From the NCBI RefSeq assembly GCF_032854445.1, contig NC_088295.1:68613249-68677248 (forward strand): a stretch of 64,000 bases of DNA, read 5' to 3'. The position numbers and the translations under genes are program-made. Every line of letters begins with the position of its first letter. The stretch's first letter is position 1. The DNA is from Liolophura sinensis (Eukaryota > Mollusca > Polyplacophora > Chitonida > Chitonidae). Positions 31,801 through 64,000 of the stretch are shown here, in pieces. The notes under the pieces were generated by a model. It made no database searches. It saw only the letters and a program-made list of their open reading frames with translations, and was not told where the DNA came from.

Positions 31801-33590
31801 AAAAACCAGGCAAGTGCTTAGCCGATGTGCTCGAAGACAAGAGAAAGAAACACAAAGTCTGAAGTGTAGCAACTTCTAGCAAACCCAAAAGACCACTCAC
31901 ACATTTACATCTTGTCGTGTTATAATCACTTTGTGAAACGTACTGGTGATAAAGGTCACTAATTTTATACTTACTTGTTTGGAATTGTGAAAGCATGTTT
32001 CATATGAACCATGTTTTGCTTTGGATCTCTTGCCAGCGGACAGGAATAGATCTGATTATTCATTTTACTCAATGAGAATACTCATTTTATGTATAATCAT
32101 TCCAGCAGGAAATACCTGTGCTATTACCTGGCTTAGTACTTGATAATGTCACAGACTGTGATGCCTGTCATCTCAAGTCTATAAGCCTCATTTGGTTGAT
32201 AGCTCTGACTTTGCCCCCTCAGCTGAGTCTAAGGTGTTAATGTACATGTTTGCAATGACTGCAACAACACAGTGGTATGGTAAGGAATATTTCACAGACA
32301 GTAGGATAATTCGGAGCTGATAAGAATAGTGGATTATTTTGAGGATTATACCGAGCTCGTGGACGTCACATGGGATGATATGCAGATTTGTGGGAACTTC
32401 GTCTGATCACGATACGGGATTAGTAAGATTGTTATAGGCTGGAGAATTCATGGAGATTGCTGTAAACCTTGACCCTTACATGATGACAAAAGGTTAGTAT
32501 GAAAAACATACACAGGGCTTTATGAAGACGTATTTAGAATTGTTCTATGAAGACATTATAGAATCGTTTTTTAGACGATTAGTCTAGGGTTTTTGGCTGG
32601 CGATGTTTTCGAATAGAACTGGTAAAAACAAAGCAAGTGGCATTATGGGTAAAACTACCAAAACCATGGTGATTCACTGAATTGTAGATTAAAAATTGTG
32701 CCAGTTAATAATACACATTCATTGAGGCATGATAGTCACCTTGCTGCTGATATTTACTCTTGGTTTACTTGCTCTCTGTATCTTGTATTTAACCGGTGGT
32801 TAGTTGTACATTTTTTGCCTGAACACGAAGTGCTCATGTACATCAATATAAGCTGGACATATATGTATGCATGTTATTAACCAAATGTTATTCTGGAATT
32901 ATTCATGACATGTACTGTTACTGTTACAGATGAAAACTGGCTTTCATCTGTACTTGGAAAGGAGACATATCAAATTTGTAGCCATTGTCACTTCAGTTCG
33001 CATGTACATAAATATCAGCTGTGTTCAGAATCAAATATTACTGTGCAGCGTGAAAAAAAGTGACTTTTGTTGTTGCATTACACTGTTACGAGCAATCAGA
33101 TTTTTGGATTTTTCTTTGTGCAATAGTTACTGATAAGGCTATGAAATAGCTTTGTATGGTTTCTGTCTCTTGTTAAGATGTATTTTGAATATACATGTAA
33201 CTTTGTTGTCATAGTGTTTGTTGTATAATGCTGTATTTTTTTTTTTTTTTTTTACGAGTTATAATTTATTTTAGGACAGCAGCTTCTAATTTTTTTTTAA
33301 ATTCTGTCTATTTACTAAAGATGAACAAATCAGTGTCTACAGGGATTTCATTTTTCTCTTTTGCCAAGATTATTTAAAATTTTGCTGCTCATAAAAACTG
33401 GCATTTACATGAATTTGAAACACGTCTTTTGAAGAAAACAAAAACTCTGAAAGACATGAATGTTTGTTATATTTTGTTACAAGAATGATGAAGATCAGGG
33501 GGCGCTTACGATTATGTGGAAACACCTGTGTCGCCTTCTTATGAGGACCAATCACATTACAATAACGGCGCATAGTGTCACCCGTTTGGC

Positions 33591-33615
33591 TAGGCTAGGC
33601 TAGGCTAGGCTAGGC
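33591..33615. repeat. (TAGGC)5 microsatellite
   Basis: Five perfect TAGGC units in the intergenic region. Confidence 0.95.
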
Positions 33616-36185
33616 CTGCGACCCTGGTGTCCTGTATAGTTGTAAGCACCTCAGGTCAGTGTTTTGGAGTAACATGATAAAGTGTTGACTCAATCCACTA
33701 TGTCCGTATTGTATACTGGTTAACACATTTGATTTCTGCACATTTGATTATGAACATCTACACTTCTCGGTACACTTTTATAAACATGATACACCAGTTT
33801 CACATTTATGTGTACATGTAGAAGACTGAACACTTAAGCCACAATCACACTACAACCTGTCCGAGTTTAATATTTGAATTCTAAACCCTAACCTCTTCAG
33901 CCTCGTGGTTTAATCCAAAGTCGCATTGCATGAAATGGACTACATGTGTCAAAAGCAACTTTTGATTGGATTAATAAGGAAACAAAAACATGACTTCAAG
34001 AAGATTCTTCCAAAAAAACACTGAAGAGTTTTGGCATTAAGTTGTTTTGAAATCCTTTTTAATCCTGTTTGATTTTATAGCAATCCCATTGATAATTTTC
34101 TTTGTACAGAAAATACAAGCAATAACCCTAAACAAAGTCAATATGTGATGAGACTAGTAGTTATCGTGGTTTCTACTCAAACTTGTAATCCGAGAACGGA
34201 CATATGAAACAACCTAAGTTTAATTGCGTCCCAGCTATCAATCTTCTATTCATCCATCATCCAGTCAAATTCTTGCTTTTCCATATTTTTGGGTCAAGAC
34301 ATATGTAGGTCTAACACCAGTCATTGAACAGGATGGAAAGTGGTCTTCAGACCTAGCACTGAGGTGGAATTCTACTGCATGAAGTCAATAGCAGGTACCA
34401 AATGTCTTCCAATTTCACATCACCAGAAAGATTGCCAAAGGTGGGAGTTTTAACATACATGTAAGTCTGAGTAAAACAGTTTCTTCTATCCAGATACTGG
34501 CTGCCATTGCATATAAAAGTGAACAATTTTTAAACATGGTATTGAACAATTAACAGAATAGGCAGTGCCAAATGTGAATATCTTTATTATTGGTACTCAT
34601 CTGGACAGTTGAGTGAGAACTCCTAATGTGCTAGATAATCTCTTTGTCCGGGCTAAAACATGCTTCTATTCTTAATTGAAAACTGGCATGTTGAATTGTC
34701 TTCCCAGTGCAGTATGCCCTATTCTTCGATATTCACTTTTAACCATGCATAATGATAAATAGGAGGATTCCCTTGGAATGGAATGTTCACGTAGATACAT
34801 GTACATATTACATTTATACCACATTTGTGACCCTGTACAATTCACATCTATATACAATTTGATAATCCATATTGTACAATAATTTGCAGAACTTTGTAGC
34901 GAAGCACATATTCAAGGGACATCACTCTTGTGCCTGATCAATCTACACCAGGTGTCTTCAGTTAGCCCTTACACATACCACTGGGCATTTACTGACTTAT
35001 TCATTCGGGGTGAACAGTTAATAAAAGCCCAGAGGTATGTCCAGGGCTACAAGAAAAAAAAAAAGCATACAAGTGCATGCATGTCACTTATTGTCCACTT
35101 TTCTCCAGTTTGAGATATCTCACCCTGTCACCTTATACACCTGTGAGAAGTGCTCCCAACTCGCATAAAACCATTTTCTCTGTCCACTGTTGTCCAGTTG
35201 CCAGGATGTTTCATCTAATCTACTTTGGTTTCTCTCCACACTACCACAAAGCCATCACAACCAGTGTACTGGACTAAGTTTCCTATGTCTGATGAATACA
35301 GTGCTATGAATACAGTGTTTATTTTCTCCGATTGCAAACAAGCTGAGTGTAAAAGTTCTTAAATTATTTTGTTTCGACTGCATGGCAAGTTGATTAATTA
35401 GCTTAGTTCAATTAGTCCACAACAGTTGATGAACTGTTACACAATACTGTACTGCCCTTTAATCAGTGGATGAAGCATGGCACAGGAGACAATAGTCAGA
35501 TAGGTGACATAACTGGTCGAGGGCTTGCAAATGGAACCAAGACAGCCTTGACTGCTCACTCGCAAGAACTAATTCATTAAGTCATTACGACAGTCCTCTA
35601 CTTGCCACCTGGTTGTTCAGCTGCAGTTTACTCAAACAGCTTCAGCCTCATGATTTGGTCGTAATCTGTGTTCTCTTTCTTTTTTTGAAGGGTCTTCTTG
35701 CCCCTTTCTGGTAGTTCTATGTCATTCTAGTGCTGACTTATTCACAAACTGGAACAAATAACCATCATTAACTAGTTTGTGGGAAATGGACGCCCAGATG
35801 TTACCATGGTTACTATTCAAAGTGGGCACTTTGAGCACATTGTGGTGCCATTAGAGGAATCTCTGAAGACGCTCTCCTGTAGCTGAAAGATGAGTGATTC
35901 AGGACACAGCCAACCATCTATAGACGCTTTTTTTTGTCTACTGACTCCTGCAGCAAATGGAGTGATACATGAACAGCTTGAGCTTCTCCACTGGTCATGT
36001 ATTGTACGCTGTCATCTGCATTTTTCAAGTGGCTCCTATGTATCCCGTGTTTTGCAAGGATTTTGTGCTCTGTGGCCTGGCATGAGACGGCTCTACGGAG
36101 AGCTCCAGAACGGGAAATGGCAGAAACGTTTCCATGAATATGGTGATTTATGCAGCACTTTTTGTCATGGTAACCTCTCCTAGAA

Positions 36186-56528
<20,343 letters not shown>

Positions 56529-56877
56529 CTGACCAACAGAAAATCAAACACAAGACACTCATGCATATCAAAATACACACAAACTGAAACAAGAAGGGGG
56601 AATAAACACATAGAGTTAATACAGTTAGACATAAGGTTAGCCTCTCAAATGTGCCTCATCACTTCTACAAAAAAATACACAGCCTCATAACACCTAAACA
56701 CAATAGGTCAACATAAAGAACATAGGATTATCTATACTCTACTCATGTGAGAGATATTAAAACAACCATGCCTTCTACAAGCAACTAAAACATAAAACAT
56801 AAAAACAATTATTGAATTTGCATATCTGTCTTCCACAGAATACAGTTTTATAAAACTGGCACATAGAACAATACTAA

Positions 56878-57110
56878 TACTGTAATTCTTCTCATTTTTG
56901 AGACAGATATTAGTAGTGCAGAGAGCCAAAACAACATTTCTCATTTTCTTGGGGTTTTTTTGGGGGAAAAGTAAAGATATTTATACGTTGTTCATAAAAC
57001 AGACTAACCACAGTAGAAAAGAGAAAACGTCTTATCCTGACAAGATTACATTTATATTGGATAAAAGGAGCAGACAAGATGTTCCCAAAACTTAGGAGAA
57101 CTAGCTAAAA
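56878..57110 (+). mobile_element. Dispersed repeat, probably MITE (copy B)
   Basis: Parallel to 14345-14565: AATTCTTCTCATTTTTGAG, CAGATATTAGTAGTG, TTCATAAAACAG and GCAGACAAGATGTTCCCAAA. Confidence 0.5.
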
Positions 57111-57278
57111 ATCATGCTTTGTTGTAAATTATTAGACCTGACCTTGAAGTAGAGGTCATAATCTTGTGGGGAGTCCTGTAAGGTTATATAAGCTAAGTAT
57201 GAACGTAGCTTTCACACATTCAATGCCAAGTCAAAATATTATCACATATCAATATTTTAAATATCAAGACCGTAAGGG

Positions 57279-57429
57279 GGAAGGTCTGCCAGCAACCTGT
57301 GGATGGTCGTGGGTTTCCCCCGGGCTATGCCCGGTTTCCACCCACCATAATGCTGGCCGCCGTCGTATAAGTGAAATATTCTTGAGTACGGCGTAAAACA
57401 CCAATGAAATAAATAAATAAATAAATAAA
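57279..57429 (+). mobile_element. 5'-truncated SINE
   Basis: AAGGTCTGCCAGCAACCTGT, GGATGGTCGTGGGTTTCCCC and TGAGTACGGCGTAAAACACC with AAATA repeats: the best-preserved 3' half in the window. Confidence 0.9.
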
Positions 57430-58226
57430 GATCAAGAGAGTTCAGTTACTGTATGTTACTGTCTTTCACAACACAAGATTAAAGTATCGATCCTATCTCA
57501 ACTAAACATTCATGTAACTACCAAGCGTGTTAAAATTTAAATACCTATGCACACTCACACACAGAGTGTATTTCTGACTTTCAGCACTGGGAGTAAAGCA
57601 CACTTTCTCCATTAAACCATTCCATCAATAGTTTATGTGGTAATGCATGCATGCCCATTTAACTGTTACATAACATACAAGTATTTAATCAGGTGTGTGA
57701 CCTCTTCGTTAAATTGACTTTCACAAAAGCTCGTTACTTTAGAATCAGTTGGTTTTTATCTTAACATGACATATCACCAGTGAGAAAGATGTACAAATAT
57801 ACAAAACCAGAAGATCATGCAATGTCATCACGATCTTGTATCCACTCTTACCCATTTGCCTTGTGTCAATCATCAATCTACAATATCCAATCATGGTCTA
57901 CAGTATCAGATGGTACTCACATGTATTTTATAAGACAGACTTAATAAAGTACCTATATTAAAGCAGCACATACTGTACAGTATACTTTCGTTAGCAGTTG
58001 TTTTTCAAACCATGAAGAAAGCATTCCTAAACCTAAAGCCTACATGAAAAGACATACCAGTCCCAAAATGTGTGAAGAGCCAAACCAAAGTGAAATTACC
58101 AGGAAGATATCTGAACTCACATGAGCACATGATTATTTTAGACACACATAATTGCATGTATCTGAAACGGTTAATTACCTACACGCAAAGCCAACTGCAT
58201 GTATACATGTCACATGTCTACTTTAC

Positions 58227-58313
58227 CTCAGAGATGATATCAGTGTTCGTCCGATACAGAGTTTCATGTGTTGGTAGGAATAACAGGAATTCAAACCAGC
58301 TAAACTGCAAGTT
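58227..58313 (-). CDS. Candidate upstream CNK exon
   Basis: 87 nt between a strong pyrimidine tract plus TTTTTCAG and the donor TCTGAG|GTAAAG. It is open in the phase needed to join 56528, but the peptide (SLAGLNSCYSYQHMKL) is not recognisable. The pyrimidine tract is a CCTT microsatellite, so this may be chance. Confidence 0.25.
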
Positions 58314-58331
58314 CTGAAAAAGCATGCCAAC

Positions 58332-58354
58332 AGGAAGGAAGGAAGGAAGGAAGG
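58332..58354. repeat. (AAGG)n microsatellite
   Basis: Five to six AAGG units, which on the minus strand form the pyrimidine tract of a candidate exon. Confidence 0.9.
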
Positions 58355-58974
58355 TTATTTCCTCCAGAATACACTGCTATTAAATCATTTCTACAGGTTA
58401 TCTGCTGACATATATCATCAAGTACATGTGCTGCGTACATGTATGACGGCTGATAGCAGTCAGAAGAGGGCAATAAGACATTCAAGATAATCACTTTTAC
58501 AATTGTATCAGTATATGGATAGCATTATCATATAATCTGATCTGAGCAAAAAACATGTATGTAAATGAAATCCATGGGCTGTGACCCATTGTTTCAGATC
58601 CAGGACACATTTGTACAAAAGCATACCCAAGTAATGATATTCCTTCTCATTTATTTTTATTTGCTGTAAATATTCAACCTTATCACCCTCTGATACACTT
58701 TTATCAGTGGAATTTATGCATACAATTACTGTGGAAATGACACTAAAAATGATTTGTTTGTGTCACTAAGGATGCAAAATTAAATAAAACTGTTCCAACT
58801 TATTTTTCTACACCACACAGTTGTCTCAGGATGTTTAAAAAAAATTGGTTGTGGATGTGGTTGAAAAGGTTGAAGAATTAGTGAAATATGAAGCTTGCAA
58901 TTGATACATCGAGGTACAGGAATAAAGCCTGCCCTACAAAGGGGATCAGTAGATTCCCACACTTTTCCTAATCA

Positions 58975-60075
58975 TGTGGGAAGTTTGTGCAGTTTTCCAT
59001 CAATATGATGTGAATATCAGTACATCACATGTGGAAGTTTGTGCAGTTTTCCATCAATATGATGTGAATATCTGTACATCACATGTGGGAAGTTTGTGCA
59101 GTTTTCCATCAATATGATGTGAATATCTGTACATCACATGTGGGAAGTTTGTGCAGTTTTCCATCAATATGATGTGAATATCTGTACATCACATGTGGGA
59201 AATTTGTGCAGTTCTCTGTCAATATGATGTGAATATCTGTACATCACATGTGGGAAGTTTGTGCAGTTCTCTGTCAATATGATGTGAATATCTGTACATC
59301 ACATGTGGGAAGTTTGTGCAGTTCTCTGTCAATATGATGTGAATATCTGTACATCACATGTGGGAAGTTTGTATAGTTATCTATCAATATGATGTGAATA
59401 TCTGTACATCACATGTGGAAGTTTGTGCAGTTTTCCATCAATATGATGTGAATATCTGTACATCACATGTGGGAAGTTTGTGCAGTTCTCTGTCAATATG
59501 ATGTGAATATCTGTACATCACATGTGGGAAGTTTGTGCAGTTTTCCATCAATATGATGTGAATATCTGTACATCACATGTGGGAAGTTTGTGCAGTTCTC
59601 TGTCAATATGATGTGAATATCTGTACATCACATGTGGGAAGTTTGTGCAGTTTTCCATCAATATGATGTAAATATCTGTACATCACATATGGGAAGTTTG
59701 TGCAGTTCTCTGTCAATATGATGTGAATATCTGTACATCACATGTGGGAAGTTTGTATAGTTATCTATCAATATGATGTGAATATCTGTACATCACATGT
59801 GGAAGTTTGTGCAGTTTTCCATCAATATGATGTGAACATCTGTACATCACATGTGGAAGTTTGTGCAGTTTTCCATCAATATGATGTGAATATCTGTACA
59901 TCACATGTGGGAAATTTGTGCAGTTTTCTATCAATATGATGTGAATATCTTTGCATCACGTGGGAAGTTTGTGCAGTTCTCTGTCAATATGATGTGAATA
60001 TCTGTACATCACATGTGGGAAGTTTGTGCAGTTTTCCATCAATATGATGTGAATATCTACATCACATAGGGGTAG
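58975..60075. repeat. 54/55-bp minisatellite (about 20 units)
   Basis: Unit: TGTGGGAAGTTTGTGCAGTT, TTCCATCAATATGATGTGAA, TATCTGTACATCACA. Length alternates between 54 and 55 bp through GTGGAAG/GTGGGAAG, and TTTTCCATC alternates with TCTCTGTC. Each unit contains the palindrome CACATGTG. Confidence 0.95.
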
Positions 60076-61072
60076 TTCATCAGTAATTTGCCAAAGATTG
60101 GGTTTACCTTTACCCAAGGCACTGCAGTTTCCTCAATCCATATGAAAGTTAAAACTCCATATGAAAGTTTAGTCCTTTCACTCCCTCACCCAATTAGCAT
60201 ACAGATGTGCTATATATGAAACCAGGCGTGTCAACAAATCTAAGAAAGTTCGGCACAGACTGTTTACATACATATATGTAAATCAGTACTGATCAAGAGG
60301 TGGAAACCAGGGACTGATCACACTACATATCACCACAGAGAGACCAGTATTCAACTGTAACAAGCATTCATTCTCTACAGTCCCTTTCTATGTTCCAAAG
60401 ACAAGGATGTGGTGTCATCCAAACAGCACATGCACATCCTCGCATAGTCTCTGTCAAGCCTACAAAGTTTAAGTTTCATGAAAATCCAATCATTAGTATA
60501 GGAGAAGCTGTGTTGACAAGGACTCACTATCTACCAGTTCAATATTAATGTTTAAAGGACAATAACTCAGGAACTAATTGACGCAATGCAACGCAAGCCA
60601 AGTAGTAATAAGTACATATACATCCTCACATGGTCTATGTAATGCTTTCAAAGTTTAATGAAAATCCAATCACCACTGTAAGAGGAGATGCTGAAAAGGA
60701 CTCACTGTCTACAAGTCCCCATTCTACGTTTAAAGGGCAAATAACTGATACGACGCAACCCAAGTTGGTGCACGTTTTCTTAAATGATAGAGCTACATGG
60801 ATGTATACAAACTGCTTGGAATTCTATTTTTTAAATTATTATTATATTTTTTATTTTATTGTTATTATTATTTTTGTAAGTTTTGTAAGAAAGAAATTGG
60901 TTTTAAACATTGTAATTTTCTATAAAATCCACTGATTCCAGGCACAGTGGAAGTCCCGCCACGTTTTAGGCTTGTCCAATGGAAAGCCTTCTTTCACTGT
61001 AATGTCGGTGTGCTTTAGGTTTACCTCTACAATATGATTACCCTGCATTTCCAGTCTCAGCTAAATACTTAC

Positions 61073-61102
61073 GTGTGTTGCAATAATAGTGGGTTCCAAG
61101 GT
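61073..61102 (-). CDS. Candidate upstream CNK microexon
   Basis: 30 nt flanked by GGCTTTCACAG and CACAC|GTAAGT. It is a multiple of three and open in two phases. No family similarity; it lies next to a dispersed repeat copy. Weak. Confidence 0.15.
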
Positions 61103-61121
61103 CTGTGAAAGCCAACTCTAA

Positions 61122-61310
61122 GAAGGCATTCAGAGAATACCAGTAGCTCTCCTGATTGAGCACTTTGTAAAACTGCATAATGTTCAAGTCATGTTTGACA
61201 CTGTTATGCAGTTACTATCCTCTAATTAAATTAGTGCCCAGATCTTCCCAATAAATCAACAAGACAGACCAAAATTATTATTCTGTCGAGCAGTAATTTC
61301 ATATGTTAAT
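61122..61310. mobile_element. Dispersed repeat, copy 2
   Basis: Second copy of the element at 30486, same orientation: AAGGCATTCAGAGAATACCA, CTTTGTAAAACTGCATAATG, GACCAAAATTATTATTCTGT. Confidence 0.75.
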
Positions 61311-62766
61311 GAGTTGAAAATCATTGTGGTGGTAAAAAACACTGTGGGGGGCTAGTGCACAGTTAGAGCTAAAAACAAAGAGTTTAGGATGTATTAGAGG
61401 GCCACATGATGCCTATATGCATGGCTGTAAGCTGCCAAGATATGTTTGGAATGCCATGCCCCAAATAGCTGCTGCACAAAGGTAAGCACAATGACATAAG
61501 TAATCTGTTAAAATGGAGGCTTAAAGGAGATTTCTAAGTGTTCGATGTTTAACTATTATATACTCAAATAACAAGCAGTGCTGGCAGAAAATTGAGATAT
61601 TTTATTTAACCTGTAGTATAGCTCTTTCATTTAAGGTATGTTATATTTTGTACATGTATAAATGTGTTCTTTTCTTTTATGAAGGTTATGATTACATACA
61701 AACAGACAACCTGATTCCTATATCCCTCTGTATAATTGCCAAGGGGAAAATCAAATCTTACCAGCCAGGTTATCTTTAATGTAAGATTTAATGCAAAATA
61801 GGACACATATTGCTTGGGCCTTAAACAATGATTCATCCATGCAGCTTAGACATTTAAATATGACTCACTGCTTGAACAAATTCAACATTTTTAGAGTAGT
61901 GAATTCATTCTTGGACACCGAACTGCTGAAGTGCTTTGGGTTATATGTATGACTCACTACACGTGCTTTAACACGAGAATACAATTCATTACCAAACAAC
62001 TGACACATTATCTGAGCAATAAAATATGACAAATTTAATGATTAAGAAGTTTTCAGGGATGTTAGCTAGTAATCTCATATCATTCTCCTTGCATAATTTT
62101 AAGCCTTAATTATACTGTTTTTTGGATTAGAGCTCTCAATGAAATTCCTTTAATATGTTAGGAGATTTCTCAGGTACCTATACTTGTTATAAAGGTCCCA
62201 ATGGTTTGTTAATTCAGCTATACATAAAACATTGCTAGAGACTGTGATAGGTCTTCATAAAACATATATGCCTCCTCCCCTATATTTTGTGGCCATGGGC
62301 GGCATCAAGTAACGCACCCACATATACTGAGTGGTTCTGACCTGCTCACAGGGTAACACTCAAATTCTAGCTGCAAAACCCAGGCAACTTGCTAAAGTCT
62401 ATAACCTGAATATAAATGAATAGAAGAAAGCAATGATCTTGAAAAATAAATATGTTCATGACAATAGTGGTCAGAAAGTGTGTACTAAACCATCCTATTT
62501 AATTCTGTCACACATAAACACACTAGCACACAGATACACCTATGAGTCACTGACTGACAGGTGCAGATTAAGATTCCCCCATCGTATTCACAATCTAATA
62601 AAAATATAAAATCTTAAATCAACATATGTTTTTTCTAAATCAGAAGGCGCGAACTAATGCCACAGTGAAAGGGGACTTGCCAAAAAATGAAAAATATCTA
62701 TGTAAACCCCCAATTCCATGACCTATGTACTTTACAGATTTGTTACTCAAGTGAATGTATAAACAA

Positions 62767-62908
62767 AGTATTTATTTATTTGATCGGTGTTCTATGCCAT
62801 GCTCAAGAATATTTTGCCCATACGATGGCAGCCAGCATTATGGCGGGAAGAAACCAGGCAGAGCAAAGGGGACCATCCGCAGGTTTCTGACAGACCATCC
62901 AACGTATG
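62767..62908 (-). mobile_element. SINE 3' half
   Basis: TTTATTTATTTGATCGGTGT, CTCAAGAATATTTTGCCCAT and CAGCATTATGGCGGGAAGAA follow the reverse SINE order; the head is missing. Confidence 0.75.
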
Positions 62909-63546
62909 TCAGCATAGTAACATAGTCAGTATGTAATGAACAGTAAGACAATGCTTCTTGCAATCAAACGTTTGACTACTATCATAAGAGTGATACAATC
63001 TTCATGAACTCAGAGAATATTTCAAACTGGTTTTCACATTCACAATGAAGTAGAAGTAAGATCATTGCTTATTATAAGATGACTCGTTTCTGCATTCCCC
63101 AAAAACTAATGAAAGCTTACCTATACACTCTAAGCAAGACCACACCCTTCAGTTTAACAAAGAATGAGCACTCAACTGACAGAGCCAGTAGCTCTTTCCA
63201 GCTGTGTCAAAATAATGTCTCCTTCATCAGGCAATGATAAATCTGTTCACATGCCAACATACAAAATTTACTACACTGTGACATACATATACATGTAGGT
63301 ATATTTGCATAGTACGTAGGTCAGATTTACATGACATTTGTGGACAAAAACATCTGAAGCAGTGGTGAGAATACAGGTGTCCTTCAGCATGCACTTACTC
63401 CACTTATCCTTCCTTGGAACTCTCAACTCTTCTCACATGTCATGAGACCAACACAGATACGACAGAAATATGTTTGTCAAGTTCTGAGCAAGCTATCAAC
63501 AGTTCTGAATGCTTTGTCATAGTTGAAAATGAGCCTGACCACGTAC

Positions 63547-63591
63547 CTGCGAAGGCATGAATTAAATCCAAGAAAAGGCATATCTGTACCT
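63547..63591 (-). CDS. Candidate upstream CNK exon
   Basis: 45 nt flanked by the excellent acceptor TTCTCCTGCTCAG and donor TTCGCAG|GTACGT. In the phase required by 56528 it reads GTDMPFLGFNSCLR. No domain is recognised; support is splice-site quality only. Confidence 0.3.
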
Positions 63592-64000
63592 CTGAGCAGG
63601 AGAATGACTGGTCACTGTGAACTACTCTGGTCTTTACATCTTTGGTTTTCAATCAAGGCATAGATTTAGCCAGAACTTAAAATCAGGCTGTCTCTAATTT
63701 TTCCAATTTTCTCCTATTTTCCCTATCTCTCCCATGTTGATTTTGTCAGAATCGGGAGTCTCAAAGACACTGAGACACCCCTCTGGCTAAATGTATGATT
63801 CCAGGATTATGTCTCAAAAGTCTATAGTGTCCAAATTTGCAAAAGACTTACACTGAACTCCTTACTTATGGTTATGGCAAAAAACAAAGTATTATTGTAA
63901 ACTATTTAGCCCTACTTCGACATGTTAATGTATATTGTGTACTGTACCATAAACACAGTTGTGATATCATCAAAAACTAAGACATAAAAGGTAAAGTCGG

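Larger units (their letters stand above)
31635..36185. other. Convergent intergenic region with the 3' UTRs of ACC and CNK
   Basis: About 4.5 kb between the two stop codons. I see no conserved coding exon. It should contain both 3' UTRs. AATAAA occurs on the plus strand at 35020-35025 and its reverse complement at 35318-35323; either could be a polyadenylation signal, but distances are long and I cannot decide. A plus-strand frame near 35890-36183 lacks family similarity. Confidence 0.6.
60080..64000. other. Right-hand intronic or upstream sequence
   Basis: Apart from two element copies and two weak exon candidates, I see no gene. Presumed CNK intron leading to PDZ, CRIC and SAM exons outside the window. 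Confidence 0.5.

Noticed and set aside
35890-36183. 97-codon plus-strand frame
   Set aside because: It lies opposite the CNK 3' UTR, has no recognisable domain, and has no splice or start context beyond a random ATG.

Overview
This is nuclear DNA of an animal. Two long genes are split into many small GT-AG exons, the introns are AT-rich and full of tandem repeats, and there is a tRNA-headed SINE family whose tail (TTGAGTACGGCGTAAAACACC then AAATA repeats) I associate with molluscs and other lophotrochozoans. The species cannot be fixed from sequence alone; a bivalve-like mollusc is my best guess. There are no bacterial genes, no CRISPR array and no rRNA. Most open reading frames over 60 codons in the window are chance frames in introns and repeats.

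Layout. 1-6450 is a 58-bp satellite array, apparently intronic. 6607-31634 (+) carries the last 30 exons, about 1,254 codons, of acetyl-CoA carboxylase (ACC), the enzyme that makes malonyl-CoA for fatty-acid synthesis. The biotin carboxylase and biotin-carrier parts lie upstream of the window; the central region and the whole carboxyltransferase domain are here. 31635-36185 is the tail-to-tail intergenic region. 36186-56528 (-) carries 14 exons, about 714 codons, of a connector enhancer of KSR (CNK) scaffold: a long low-complexity linker, the PH domain, an acidic Ser-rich segment and the C-terminal coil. Its SAM, CRIC and PDZ exons are not recognised and are probably beyond 64000; 56529-64000 is mostly repeat-rich intron with a few weak exon candidates.

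The two genes are convergent neighbours with no obvious functional link: one metabolic, one a Ras/MAPK scaffold. The most notable features are structural. The ACC gene has a diverged in-phase duplicate of one coding exon (14813-14872 against 15033-15104), a recent tandem copy of another (20022-20132), and a decayed copy of its last exon in the 3' UTR. Two ACC minisatellites (45 bp and 60 bp units) begin exactly at exon-intron junctions, so every unit repeats an exon tail plus a 5' splice site. Other arrays sit close to splice sites in both genes. The CNK gene needs a 23-nt microexon (37884-37906) to keep frame, and shows an unresolved one-base phase conflict before its last exon.

All exon calls come from reading splice sites, phase continuity and recalled family sequence. 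No alignment or RNA data were available.
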